NCBI GenBank assembly: GCA_031841125.1 | Contig: CM063110.1 | Span: 34,921,214-34,985,213, forward strand | DNA length: 64,000 bases | DNA from: Acanthococcus lagerstroemiae | Lineage: Eukaryota > Arthropoda > Insecta > Hemiptera > Eriococcidae | Reading direction: 5' to 3' | The notes under the pieces: model-generated | Database searches by the model: none | Told to the model about the DNA's origin: nothing | What the model saw: only the letters and a program-made list of their open reading frames with translations | Translations under genes and position numbers: made by a program | In this document: positions 47,640 through 58,346 of the stretch, piece by piece | Position numbering within the stretch: the first letter of the stretch is position 1 | Layout: each line of letters begins with the position of its first letter

Positions 47640-49320
47640 ACGGTGATGCAATATACAATAGCGTGACTGCACAATCTGGGAGGGGGGAGTTCAAGAGGCG
47701 ACCCCGAAAGAAGGGAAGAATGGTTCAAAAAATGAAATTTGACATACGAGTAAATTAATAAATTTCCAAAGTTGCTGAACTTGATTTTGGAGTAATTTTT
47801 TGATCTCACTTCCTCGTATATGCCCCAAAAAGGGGCTGATACCAATTAATTGTAGTTATTCCGTAAATGTATTTGTACATAGGTTTTCGAGGTCACTAAA
47901 CTCGATTCTGTAGCTCATTTTCTGACTTGACCTCACCAAGGTGCCATTGAAAGGTGATCAGCGATAAAGATCCCACAATAGACAGCTAAGAGAGGTTACC
48001 TTGAAAAGATTCCCATTGCACGAGAACCAGCATGCATACAGGGTAGACCAACGACCGCCATCACTGATTGTATACGAGAAGTTTCATAAATCATAGGTAA
48101 AGGAATCACAGAAGGAAAACGAGGAGACATAGCAGATATAAAACTATCATAATTTTTACCTTGAAAAAAATACATACAGGAAAATTGTATGCATAAGGAG
48201 AAGATGTAAGGTAGGTAATCACAAAATCTATATCCAATCTGCCACTGGACAGCACTGAAGACCATAATGGGACCGTTTATTAGGGTCCTCAGAGCATCAG
48301 CAGCCCTGAGGCACATTCCAAAAGCGCGGAGGTGTGTGAGAGTGCCGGTTTTGCCTAAACCAGGCAGAGATCCGTCAGGCCAAATCTTATAGACCGATAA
48401 GTCTCTCATCATTTACGTGAAAAACCTTGGAAAGGCTGGCGCAGGGTGTCTACCAAATACAAATTTGTGAAATTCATGACTTTTTCCATGGGTTCACAAT
48501 ACTCATGTAAGGGGTCTTACATTGCAAAAACAAAAACTAAATTTGACTCTTCAGTGAAGCTTGCTTAATTTCTTCCTTTGCTAATATTTTGGAGTTCAAA
48601 TTCAAAAAAGAAGATGATAAAATAATACATTTAATAAAATGTACATTGAAAATTCATCTCTTTTTTTTCAATGAGAGTATGGAAAATGAAATCTTTCGAT
48701 ATACTAAAAAAATAAAATCCGCCGGCTCCACCACCGTCACCTCCGGGAGAAAACCCCACTGCGGGTTGCCTACCCTGCCCCTTAATTGTAGATTTCTCCA
48801 GGGGTAGCCTACCCTTGGGAGTGGGTTCATGGTGGAGGGGGGAGCTTGATAGAGGAAACTCGCGGTGAAGGACGAGGATGAGTTGTGGTGGGGGAGGGCT
48901 GTCTATACACTAAACAGTAAACGCTACCTCCTTCTTCCCCCTGTCGGGATAAATTCCTGGTGGCCTCTCCTGTACCTTAATCTCACGTTCCACCAGAGGT
49001 ACCCTACCCCGGGAGGCTTCTCGGTGGAGGTCGGAGCTCCTGGAGAGGGAGGACGGCCACGGTGAGGAAGGGCATCGCGGTGGGCGAAGAGGAGCATGAT
49101 GGGGGAAAGTGACTGCGATGGACGAGAGCTATGGTTGGGGATTGGCAGAGGGTAGGCCTCTCCAGGGGGGTCCTTGGTGGAGGAAAGAGCTCCTGAATGG
49201 TGTAGCGCCGTGTTGCCTTCATATAATACTTTTCCAGCTTGCGAAATACTGCAGGCCGGCACGAGCGAAGCGAGTGACGGCGGGGGTAGGGCCGCGAAGC
49301 GGCCAGGGGGCGAAGCCACC
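47640..49320. repeat. Composite dispersed repeat, GC-rich part inverse to 36-38 kb
   Basis: Segment A (about 47966-48055, AAGATTCCCATTGCACGAGAA) recurs at 51449-51535, and segment B (about 48425-48620, TTGTGAAATTCATGACTTTT, AATATTTTGGAGTTCA) recurs at 50855-51035. At 48715-49200 the block reads CCCACTGCGGGTTGCCTACC and AGGGGTAGCCTACCC, the inverse of words at 37060-37125, followed by G-rich GGTGGAGG variants, so it is the GC-rich family of 36.2-38.1 kb in opposite orientation. At 49255-49316 are three GCGAAGC hairpin words. Confidence 0.65.
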
Positions 49321-49479
49321 TAGAGTACTTTTTCTAAATGCATTTTAGGAATAAAGTGTAGGAAATAACTGAACAGTAAACACATTTTTGAAAATAATAT
49401 TTGGACAACTGAAAGCTAACGGTCCACAAAGAAATATTACATACGCTGGTTTGATTTGTAAAGGTAAATCAATTATAAC

Positions 49480-50660
49480 GCCTCTTATCTCTCAAATTTC
49501 GATTTAGGCGGGTTGAAATCGAAACCGGATCCAAAATACAGAGAATATTCAAAATTATCAACAAATAAATGAATAGTAGATGAAAATTAATTAATAATTC
49601 TCAAGCACATTTAAATTTTCCGAGTCAAGTCAATGTAGCCCAAAATTACAATGGATAAAAATTTTAACCGGTATTCAAAGTCGGAAATCCCATCCACTTA
49701 AAAAAAATCGATCAGTTGGTTTGATTTTCTAATACTAATTAACGTTACACCCCCCCTTGATGTGAAATTCCAAAGGAGAGAGGGGAGGGTAAAATAAAGC
49801 TGAATCTTCTCTGACAAAAAATTCCATCATTTTATGTAGTTTTATTTTCCAGGATGGTTCAATTTTGTACCGAATTATAAAATTTGGATATTTTTCTCTT
49901 TTGGGGAGGGGTTATAATCAAAAACGAATCCAAAATATAAAGCAATTTCGGAAGTTCAAAAAAGAAAAATTGTTTCTTCTAATTTCCCAAGTCAAGTCAG
50001 TGTTGTTCAATTCGGATTTTAGAGCCGAGATTCGGCAATCACAAAAAAAATTATATCCTCTTCTAATTCAAATATTGACTAAGGGGGCCGGGGAAGTCGA
50101 AATCGCATTCAAAATATAAAATAATACACACACAAAGTAAATGAATGATGTTTTTTGTATTTCTCTTCAAATTTCTTATGCCAAGACAGTATTGCTTAAC
50201 TTGAATTTCGAACCGAAATTTATAACGGATAAAAATTCAACAGAATATTCAAAGTTAGCAATCCTTTCCTGTCCAAAAATAAAAATATTCTGTTAGTTGG
50301 TAGGATCTTCCAAGACGAGTCAACTTTGCTCCCTCTTGATCGTGAAATTTCGATCGGGGGGGGGGGGAATCAAAACCGCATCCACAATATAGAATAATAT
50401 TGGAAATTACTAAAGAAAAAAGTATCTGAAACTTAATTCAATTTCCCAAGTCCAGTCCATTTTATCCCCTTTAGAAGAAACTTCAATTTTTGGGGTTAAA
50501 GTCAAATCAGAGGCAATATTTGAAATTAGTTACCCCAGAAACCCATGTTTCGGTAAATTATTCAATTTTCCATGTCTGCCATTTTCTAGAGTAAAATTTG
50601 ATTTTGGGTCCCAGATTGCGATTGAATCAAAAATCAAGTGCAATATTCAAAATCAACGAC
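49480..50660. repeat. Degenerate tandem repeats
   Basis: A core resembling TCNAAANCGNATCCAAAATA (then ANAATATTNNAAATTA) recurs near 49514, 49918, 50096, 50369, 50502 and 50635, accompanied by AAGTCNAGTCNNTNTTGC. Spacing is irregular (about 130-400 bp), so this is an old, decayed array. G- and C-runs punctuate it. Confidence 0.55.
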
Positions 50661-51596
50661 GCCAGAAGTCCAAATTTCGGTAGTTCCTTTTTTTTTAAAC
50701 ATGATCCCTAATGGAATTTTGAAGTTGGCGGAACGTTCAGCTCCCCTTATCATGTTCTTGCAAAAAATCTTGATTTTTTGGAAGCTTCAAAGCAAAATTC
50801 CAGATTTCATCCTTGTGCGGAATTCTATGTTAAGCTTAACCCCCTTCCCCCAGGAAATTTGTAAAATTCATGATTTTTTCATAAACTTTCCATGACTTTC
50901 TTCATGCCCTCACTATACCTATGTTAGGGGTCCTAAATTGGAAAACAAGAACCAGTTTTGACGTTTCAGTGATGCTTGTTCAGTTTCTTCCTTAGCTAAT
51001 ATTTTGGAAGTCACATTGAAAAAGGAAGATCAGGGTGTCTACAGAAATTGACTGCAAGACTGTAGCCGGGATATTTTCCATCTTTTCTCCGAGTGTGCAA
51101 ATATTTTTTTATTGTTTCCAATTTTTTTATCCCCTTTACCCCTCCTTCCTTTTGGCCGCCCCTTCTCCCCCTCCTTGTGAATATAGATACTGCGCTACAC
51201 TTTTTAATGACCAATCATAGGAATTGCCAAAAATGTATTTTTGAGTATTGGAAACAAATTTATTATCTGTAAAATAATTGGAAATTCCAATCTTTCACAA
51301 CGAATGTTGATTTTTAAGGTGTTTTAAAAATATGTATTAACAAAAATGAATGCCTTTTCAATTTATTTTAATTTTTAGATTTCAGCACTTTTCAGGACCT
51401 TTAGTACCTCCTTTCAAAATTCAGGACTTTTCAGCACCTGTAGACACGCTGTGGTAGACAGGCATCTATGTGAGGTTACCTTAAGAAGATTCCCACTACA
51501 CGAGAACTAAATGCATACCGGGCAGGCAGGTCAGTAGAGTCATTACTGCACTCGCTTGTTACGGCAGTTGAGAGAGGGATGACTGGCAGAAATTAT

Positions 51597-52560
51597 GACG
51601 TACAGGGAGCGTTTGACGCGCCTCTCATGAATCAACAGAAACAGCCCTGAGGAAAATGGAAGTAAAGAAAAACTTAATAAGCTGGATAGCATCCATGCTA
51701 AAGGGCAGGAGGATCCAGATAGCTTCCCAAAAAGAACTTTATGCAACGGCCATCAAGGGCTGCCCACACGGGGGAGTACTCTCTCCCCTACTGTGGAGCC
51801 TGGTGGTGGATAGTTTGTTGGATGAGTTAAATGATCAAAAAATATACGCACAAGGCTATGCTAACGATTTGGCTGTGGTGGTAACTGGCAACTTTCGGCA
51901 GACCATCGCGAAGCTGATGCACTGGAGACTCCGATGAGTAGAAAAATGTTGTGCGAAAAAAGGGTTATCGATAAACCCGGACAAAATTGAGATCACTCAA
52001 TTCACACACAAAAAGGAAGGGCAAGGAGTAGATCAAGGTACAATACAAAGGAAGGTCGTTAGCTTCACAGGAAAGGCGAAATACTTAGGAGTATATCTTG
52101 ACGAAAAACTCTCCTGAATCACGTCTAGAGAAAATAAGAAAAGGGATTGGACCCAGAATTACATTATGCGGCAGTTGTACGGTGGGGCCGAGTCCGCCAC
52201 AGATAGTCAAACGGCTCTATTAAGGCACTATCGGCACACCAAACTACATCCTTGATGGTGGCAGACTGCATTAACACATTGTACATCCTTTCTCAGGAGA
52301 ACCGTGTCACCATACTAAGGACACCGGAGCACTGCGGCACGAAAAGGAATATGATCGCGGATAAACTAACGAAGGAGGGCATAAAAAAGGAACTGGTAAC
52401 GCCCAGGCCGTGTCTCAGTAAAATTCTCACTTCAGCTGTAAAAGTGAGGCTACTGAGGTTATCCTTAACAGCAACCTGTGGAAAAGTGCAATGGATTACA
52501 AAGTCGGAGCATTCGGTGCATTCAACGCCACCTCATACAAAAGCAGTTACTTTTTTAAGA
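51597..52560 (+). pseudogene. Degraded LINE with reverse transcriptase and RNase H (Jockey/I-like)
   Basis: Plus-strand pieces in order: DVQGAFDAPLMN (catalytic motif A, about 51597), frameshift, KKNLISWIASMLKGRR, CPHGGVLSPLLWSLVVDSLL, YAQGYANDLAVVV (motif C with the first catalytic Asp changed to Asn), LSINPDKIEITQFTHKKE, KAKYLGVYLDEKLS. After a deletion come the RNase H remnants ATDSQTALLRHY and RVTILRTPEHCGTKRNMIADKL. Stops interrupt at about 51937 and 52117. Inactive copy. The upstream half of the polymerase and the endonuclease were not found. Confidence 0.82.
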
Positions 52561-53549
52561 TGGTATTTGATTTCTCCCGTTCGGTGACACCCTGGGATGA
52601 GAGGAGAGGTAAAATCCAAGAATGGGCCCAAAATCAAGTTCAGCTACCTTGAAAACTTTTAAATCGAAAAAAATACCGTTATTTGATCTCATCCCCAAGG
52701 CAGCACATCAGGGGATATGACCGAAAAATAATCCCCGAAATTAATTCACCGACCTCACAAACTTGTAATCCGACTCGATTTTCAAATTTTGATAAGTGAA
52801 CCTTCCCTCTCCCCTTTTGAAGACCCCTCTTGGGACCATTATCTCAGATTGTGGAGTCACACTACATATTTTACACTGAATCGCCGGCAAATGAAACAAG
52901 GAAAACTTCGAGCACAAATTTGTAACATATTTAGAGGCGGAGAAAAAAATTGTTCGTTAAAAAAGTCGGAACGCCATGGATTTTTTCTGTAAAGGGAAGG
53001 GGCTCGAGTCACGAGTCCTTCTAATCTGATCAACCCGAAACTTTGCAGCATTTTTAAAAAATTTTATTAGAGTCGATTTAGGAGATTCAGGGAAGAAAAT
53101 CCACCAAGAAAAAAAACCAACCACTTTAATGACCAGACCCGATTGTCGTCATGAGGACCTACCGCTTCACCCGTCATTGTATTCATAATTCACCAGATTT
53201 CCTTCATACAATGAAGTCAAAGATCAAGGGTGTACTTCGAAGCATCGAATAGTTTATTCGACGGCGTCGAATAAAGACACATGAAATGCGTTAAATACAT
53301 AAAATATTCGATGTATTCACGACGCATTTTTTTACTCCCCTCTGCCTCTTTGTTTACTCATTCGACACTTATTGGCAGATATACGTACTTAGTCCTTAAA
53401 TCCTTCAAAAACCCCAAAAGAAAAATTTAAACACTGGGGGAGAAGCACAATTCGAATACTCGGGGAAAATTAGTATGTTATGTAGTATGCCCAACTAACT
53501 AATCATAATCAACCATACCAAATTTTAAAACTACACCAATTTTTGCATT
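52561..53549. other. Intergenic, dispersed repeat remnants
   Basis: The segment 52680-52830 (CACCGACCTCACAAACTTG) resembles 47880-47990 and is part of the same composite repeat. A perfect 17-bp palindrome ATTCGACGGCGTCGAAT lies at about 53250-53270. No gene recognised. Confidence 0.45.
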
Positions 53550-53550
53550 T

Positions 53551-53798
53551 GAAGGGTACAGGGTAAGAAGCAGGTAAGTCACTTTTTTGACAAAATTGAG
53601 TTACTAGTATCACTGGAACGGGTGTAACAAGTAAATGTAGCTGAGTTTTGCTAGGAAACTTGAAAGGGTGCCACAGTCCGAAAAAATAGGTATCAAAATT
53701 CATATACAAGTGAAGAACCACGTGTGTAAACAAATTTTTTTCATGTTTCTCGCTTCGCCACAAAAGTGACTAATATGCTTGTTTCCCTGTACCCTTCA
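53551..53798. mobile_element. Foldback element, GAAGGGTACAGGG termini
   Basis: Inverted ends of about 36 bp: GAAGGGTACAGGGTAAGAAG at the left, inverse at 53762-53798. The subterminal word TGACAAAATTGAGTTACTAG is shared (with changes) with the element at 18729-19321, suggesting relationship. Confidence 0.75.
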
Positions 53799-54143
53799 TT
53801 TATTTTCCCCAACTCTACTGGACTACTTAAAATACATAAAATATGTCATAAGGAAACTACAACACGAAACCGAACACATGGATACAGATTAAAAATAAGG
53901 ATACCGACAATAAAACATTTATTGCACATGAAACACAACGAATGAAAGCAACGTGACCCAAATCATTGCTTTTTTTCAACCGCAGTACGTGATAACGTGA
54001 ATGCAAGATCCAAGATCTCAACATCAGAAATTACTCTTTGGGTTCAAAGATCTAAATCTATTCACAAAAAATATAGCAAAAAAAAAACTACCTATGCTAT
54101 GAATTATTGAGCAAAACATATAAGTAATAAATAAATAATAAAA

Positions 54144-54185
<42 letters not shown>

Positions 54186-55190
54186 GAACACTCAAGTGAT
54201 TTAAGACCGGGGTAACATTAATCAAGATCTAAATCTTTCTATAAATATAAAATTAGACTTTGGACGAAATATGATTTTGAGAATGGACAAAGTGCAAAAC
54301 TAAACATAAACAAAAAACAACAATAACAACAAGAGAGTGAGAAATATGACCCAAGTTCCTGAAATAGGTATCTCCATCAAAAATGAAAACAAAACATGTA
54401 CCAATGGAATGAAAATGATTTCAAAAGAACCAAATTCAATCATACCGAACTACAAATACTTTCTTTGACAATGAGTTTGGTTTATGTTAGGGAGTAAAAA
54501 ATTAAAAAGGTAGCACAGGCATTTAAAAAAAAAAAAATTACAAAAACAAGAAAAATTCTTATGGGTTCCTGATTATTAAATACTGAACGGTTAAAAAAAA
54601 AAAAACATAAAAAAAACAGGGATGTTCTCTTCCCAATGTCATCTTTCTAAGATCACAATATAAAATTAAAAATTACTGAGAATTTTATGTCGATCAATTT
54701 GTAATGTACATTTGTACATTACCGACACAAACAATAACAGAAAATTTCAAGACGAAGTATAAAATAATTTTATTACCAAAGATGGGCGAGATCATGACTC
54801 AAGTTATCGACGATCATGATCCATAAATTATTTAAAAATTGGAAAAGATTACGGAATCAGTTTAAAAACAAATTTTGAAAAGAAAAATCTTGAATCCTTG
54901 TCGTGCTGACTGCCTGTCAAGACTGGCAGAGATCCAATGGCGAAAAAGATTCCAAGTTCTCATAAAAGTACGTAAGAAATACTCACATCACTAATGAAAA
55001 TGAAATCGTTTGGTAACCCTTATAAAATCCACTAATCGCTTCATGGAGAGGACGTAAAGGGGTAATTCAAGTCCCTCAACATAATCGATAAAAACAAGAA
55101 AATGCTTCGGGGCGCTGACCTGACTAAAGGATTTTCTAAAGAATAAGGTAGGAAAAGAAGAATGAAGTGGAACAAATAGAGAAACGAAAA
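53799..55190. other. A-rich intergenic with (AAT)n microsatellite
   Basis: (AAT)n tract at 54145-54184. A-runs are frequent. No coding features recognised. Confidence 0.55.
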
Positions 55191-55880
55191 GGTCTTAAAA
55201 TACTTCAGGCAAGTCAAAAGGAGTAAAGAGTATATTACTGAGTCTTACATAAGTCCAGGAGACCCTCGACGAGCCTTAAATGAATTTTCTCGAGTCTTAG
55301 TGGTCTTAAGCATGCCTTGAAAAATTTTAGAAGGTCTGCATGCTCTTTTGAAGAATATTAGAGAGTGCTAATTAAGTTCTGAATTTTTTTTTTTTTATCA
55401 TCTGTAAGCGTCTTGAACAGATTAGGTTTTACACAGGGCGGAACAATCTTCAAAACATCTAAAAAATCTTCCAAGAATCTTGACGAGTCCTAATACGAGC
55501 AAATCGTTTAAAAAATTTTTAAAAACCTTATTTAAAGAGTCCTTAAAGGATCGGAACACTTTTAAAGAGCCTCAAAGAATGAACCCGGTCGAGTCTTAAA
55601 ATGAGTCTTCAAGAGTTTCTAAAAAACATAATAGGTCTTCAACACGCCTTGAAGAACGTGTCTGGAAAAAGTTTGAAACTATTTTTAAAAAGTTTTAAGA
55701 AGACTTAAGAAGAAGTGAACAAGTCTGGACATGGCTAGAAAATTCTAAATGAGTCTTGCAGTGCCACGAATAAGTCTGAACGTGTTAAATTAGTCTTAGC
55801 AAGCCTTGAAGAAGTATTAAAAAGTTTCAACGAGTCCTGAAGAGTCTTAACAAGTCCTCAGAAAACCTTAAAAATTGTAC
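55190..55880. repeat. Degenerate short-period repeats (GAGTCTTAA...)
   Basis: Variants of GAGTCTTAANAAGTCTTGAA occur throughout this 690-bp stretch (for example about 55310, 55590, 55640, 55745, 55790, 55835) with an approximate 20-25-bp rhythm. No ORF. A decayed minisatellite is the likeliest reading. Confidence 0.55.
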
Positions 55881-56368
55881 ACAGCATTGAGTCACATGAA
55901 GGGCAAAAAGAAAAAAAAACCTTAGGAAGCTCAGCTGAGAAGGGGCACTCGAAGGAAGAAATGAAAAGGAAGGTCATTTTATAAGGAAAGAGGGAATTCA
56001 TTAATTATTTGTCTCACAGTGCACTTCACTTGAATCTTTCACAGCTCAGAACTAGGTTTTTGAAACATAATACTGAGCGCACACAATGTGTAGAACTTGA
56101 AAAATACTGCATTGTTCTTAATAATCCAGGAAGAATCAGTTGACCATTAAAATATACTCGTGGATTGCGCAAGTTGACTAGTATAGTAGAACTCAAGGTA
56201 GTTACCTCACTAGGGCACTTAAATCAAACTAGTTACAGGGGTGGCAAGTTGGGTGTAGCAGGCGTTTCACACACGGGAACATTTTTGCTACACTCGGGAA
56301 AATTAGAAAAAAAACTCTGCTACACTCTGAAAAATCAAAATTTTGCACCACTCGGGAAAATTCTTAAG

Positions 56369-56640
56369 CAATTATAACGAAACTGAAGAAGAATTTGATG
56401 CCACAATAAGAAAATATAATTTGAACCTTGTATTACAAGTAGAACAGGTTTGTGACAATGGATTGGAACAGTTTGTTGGACCAACAACAAAAAGATTATT
56501 TGAACGATTTAAATTGAGTACAGCTTTTTTACCAAAAAAAAAAAAAATCCGGATGCTAAGAAAGAAACCTTAAGTAAAAAGTAAAGTTTGTTTTAAAGTA
56601 ATCATTTTGAAATATAAATGACTAAATAAAATACACCTTT
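56369..56640 (+). CDS. Possible 3'-terminal exon, unrecognised
   Basis: After an acceptor-like TTCTTAAG (56361-56368) the frame is open to TAA at 56571-56573 and reads NETEEEFDATIRKYNLNLVL, continuing VEQVCDNGLEQFVGPTTKRL, with a lysine-rich end. An AATAAA poly(A) signal follows 52 bp later (56625-56630). The composition is protein-like and unlike the local repeats. The upstream (56270-56360) is a short degenerate tandem of CTACACTCGGGAAAA words, and no upstream exon was found. It could be a terminal exon or a fragment of a mobile-element gene. Confidence 0.3.
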
Positions 56641-58346
56641 GTTTTCATGTTTTTAAATTCTCAATTTTGCTCATTATGATTTTCAATAACAAATGATGAA
56701 TTTCAGGTATTCTGAGGGGGTGGGGCACATGTTCACCTTGAGCAATTTTTATTAGAGGGTGTTGATTATAAAAATGCCGAATTGCCAAATAGAAATTTTA
56801 AAAATACCTTTCCCAAATTTTTCTCAGATTTGACCGAATACAATTTTGTCAAAATTAACAAAATTTTCGATTCAGTATTTTTTTTTTCAATTGTGAAATC
56901 GGTGTGTAAAAGAAATATCTATTTCCGAAATTTTGATGAACTGGGCAAAATTTTGCTAAAATTGCCGAATGAAAAATGACTGGGGGGGGTGACACCCTCC
57001 ACCGGCTCTGGGTTGGGAGGGGGTTACAATTGGTATGGGAGTTCATCCAGCCCAAGTAGGGTACAAATTGGGGTGTTGAAACTTGAAAATTTTCAATTTC
57101 GAAAAATTTGCCTGATACTTTGATTTTTTCATATTTCGTAAAATTGGAGGGCTCACCGACACCACTTTTTTTAACTAAGTGGAAAAACAAAAAAATAGGG
57201 AGTTATTTTCTCACTTGTGGTGACAATTTTAGGGGTTGGGAGGTTTAAAATTCCAAACTTGTAAAATAAGTAACGCCCTACTGGGGGCTCCTACTCTTGT
57301 AGCTCGAATGGCCAGTTAAAAATGTAAATTGTTATTTGATAAAGAATTGCAAAAAGTTATCAAAGATTAAAGAATTAATGGTTCAGTACTTAGAAACTTT
57401 TGAGTATGGTCTTTTCGAGGGGCTTTGGAGGATTCATTTGCTATGGGCTCAAACATGAGCCAGCACGACACAATCTTAAATCAAGAAGAATCAGGATTTC
57501 GTGACCTTTTTGATCTTAATCAAATCACGAATCTAATGAGGTTTTTAAGATATTAGATCATGCTCTCTTGAATATTATGATCAAAAAATCAAATGATCCG
57601 GCCCACCAAACCACCAGGGAAAGTGTACCCACCACCTACACCATTTCTGTTTCACTTCTTCAAAAGGTCCAAATTTTTTCTTCCTTCTAAGCTATTAAGT
57701 ATTTCAAATTATATGACATACATGTGAAACTGACACATTAAAAACATGATTTTTAGAATAAATCAACATAAAAAAAGTTAAAAAAGGAAACATTTAAAGC
57801 ACACCGACTACGAGATTCAAATTTAAGATCTGTCGTGAAGAAGATCTGAAGTCCACCTCTGAGTAAACAAAATTTTTCCAATTAAACGAGTTTCATCCAG
57901 CCGCTCAGTTCTACAAAAACCCGAACACCAGAAAGACAACAAAACCACTACTACCAAAACAGTTTGTTTTTCCATGGAAAATGTAATGTTTTGGATTCAG
58001 GATCTTTATACCAGCAGGTCCTCAAGCTTTTCCTTAGTACATGTATCAGCCTACGCTGCAAGGCAGTAATAAATTCACACAAAATAATCTAACCTACGCA
58101 TCCGGATATTCAAACCAATCTTCTTACAGACCACCAAATACTCATCAAAGGAAACAAGTCCGGGTTAGAGCTCTCAGCGTGTTCAAGACATCGTTATTTC
58201 CAAACTGAATCGCATTCTTCAAATCGGTCAATTGGCTGATCTATCGGTTGAATCAATGAAGAACGGCGATGGCAGAGGGTGCTGGCTGGTTCTCCGCAAA
58301 AAACGACAGTCCTCGATAGCGAATCTGCAGGAAAACTGAGTCAAAC
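56641..58346. other. Intergenic, downstream of PGAP3
   Basis: AT-rich, with several G-runs at 56980-57020 and no recognised gene. The 3' UTR of PGAP3 should lie in the last few hundred bases; no clear poly(A) signal was identified. Confidence 0.4.

Noticed and set aside
47996..48412. 138-codon minus-strand ORF (MMRDLSVYKIWPDGSLPG...)
   Set aside because: The PDGS word briefly suggested a LINE RNase H start, but nothing further matches; it lies in a dispersed repeat segment.
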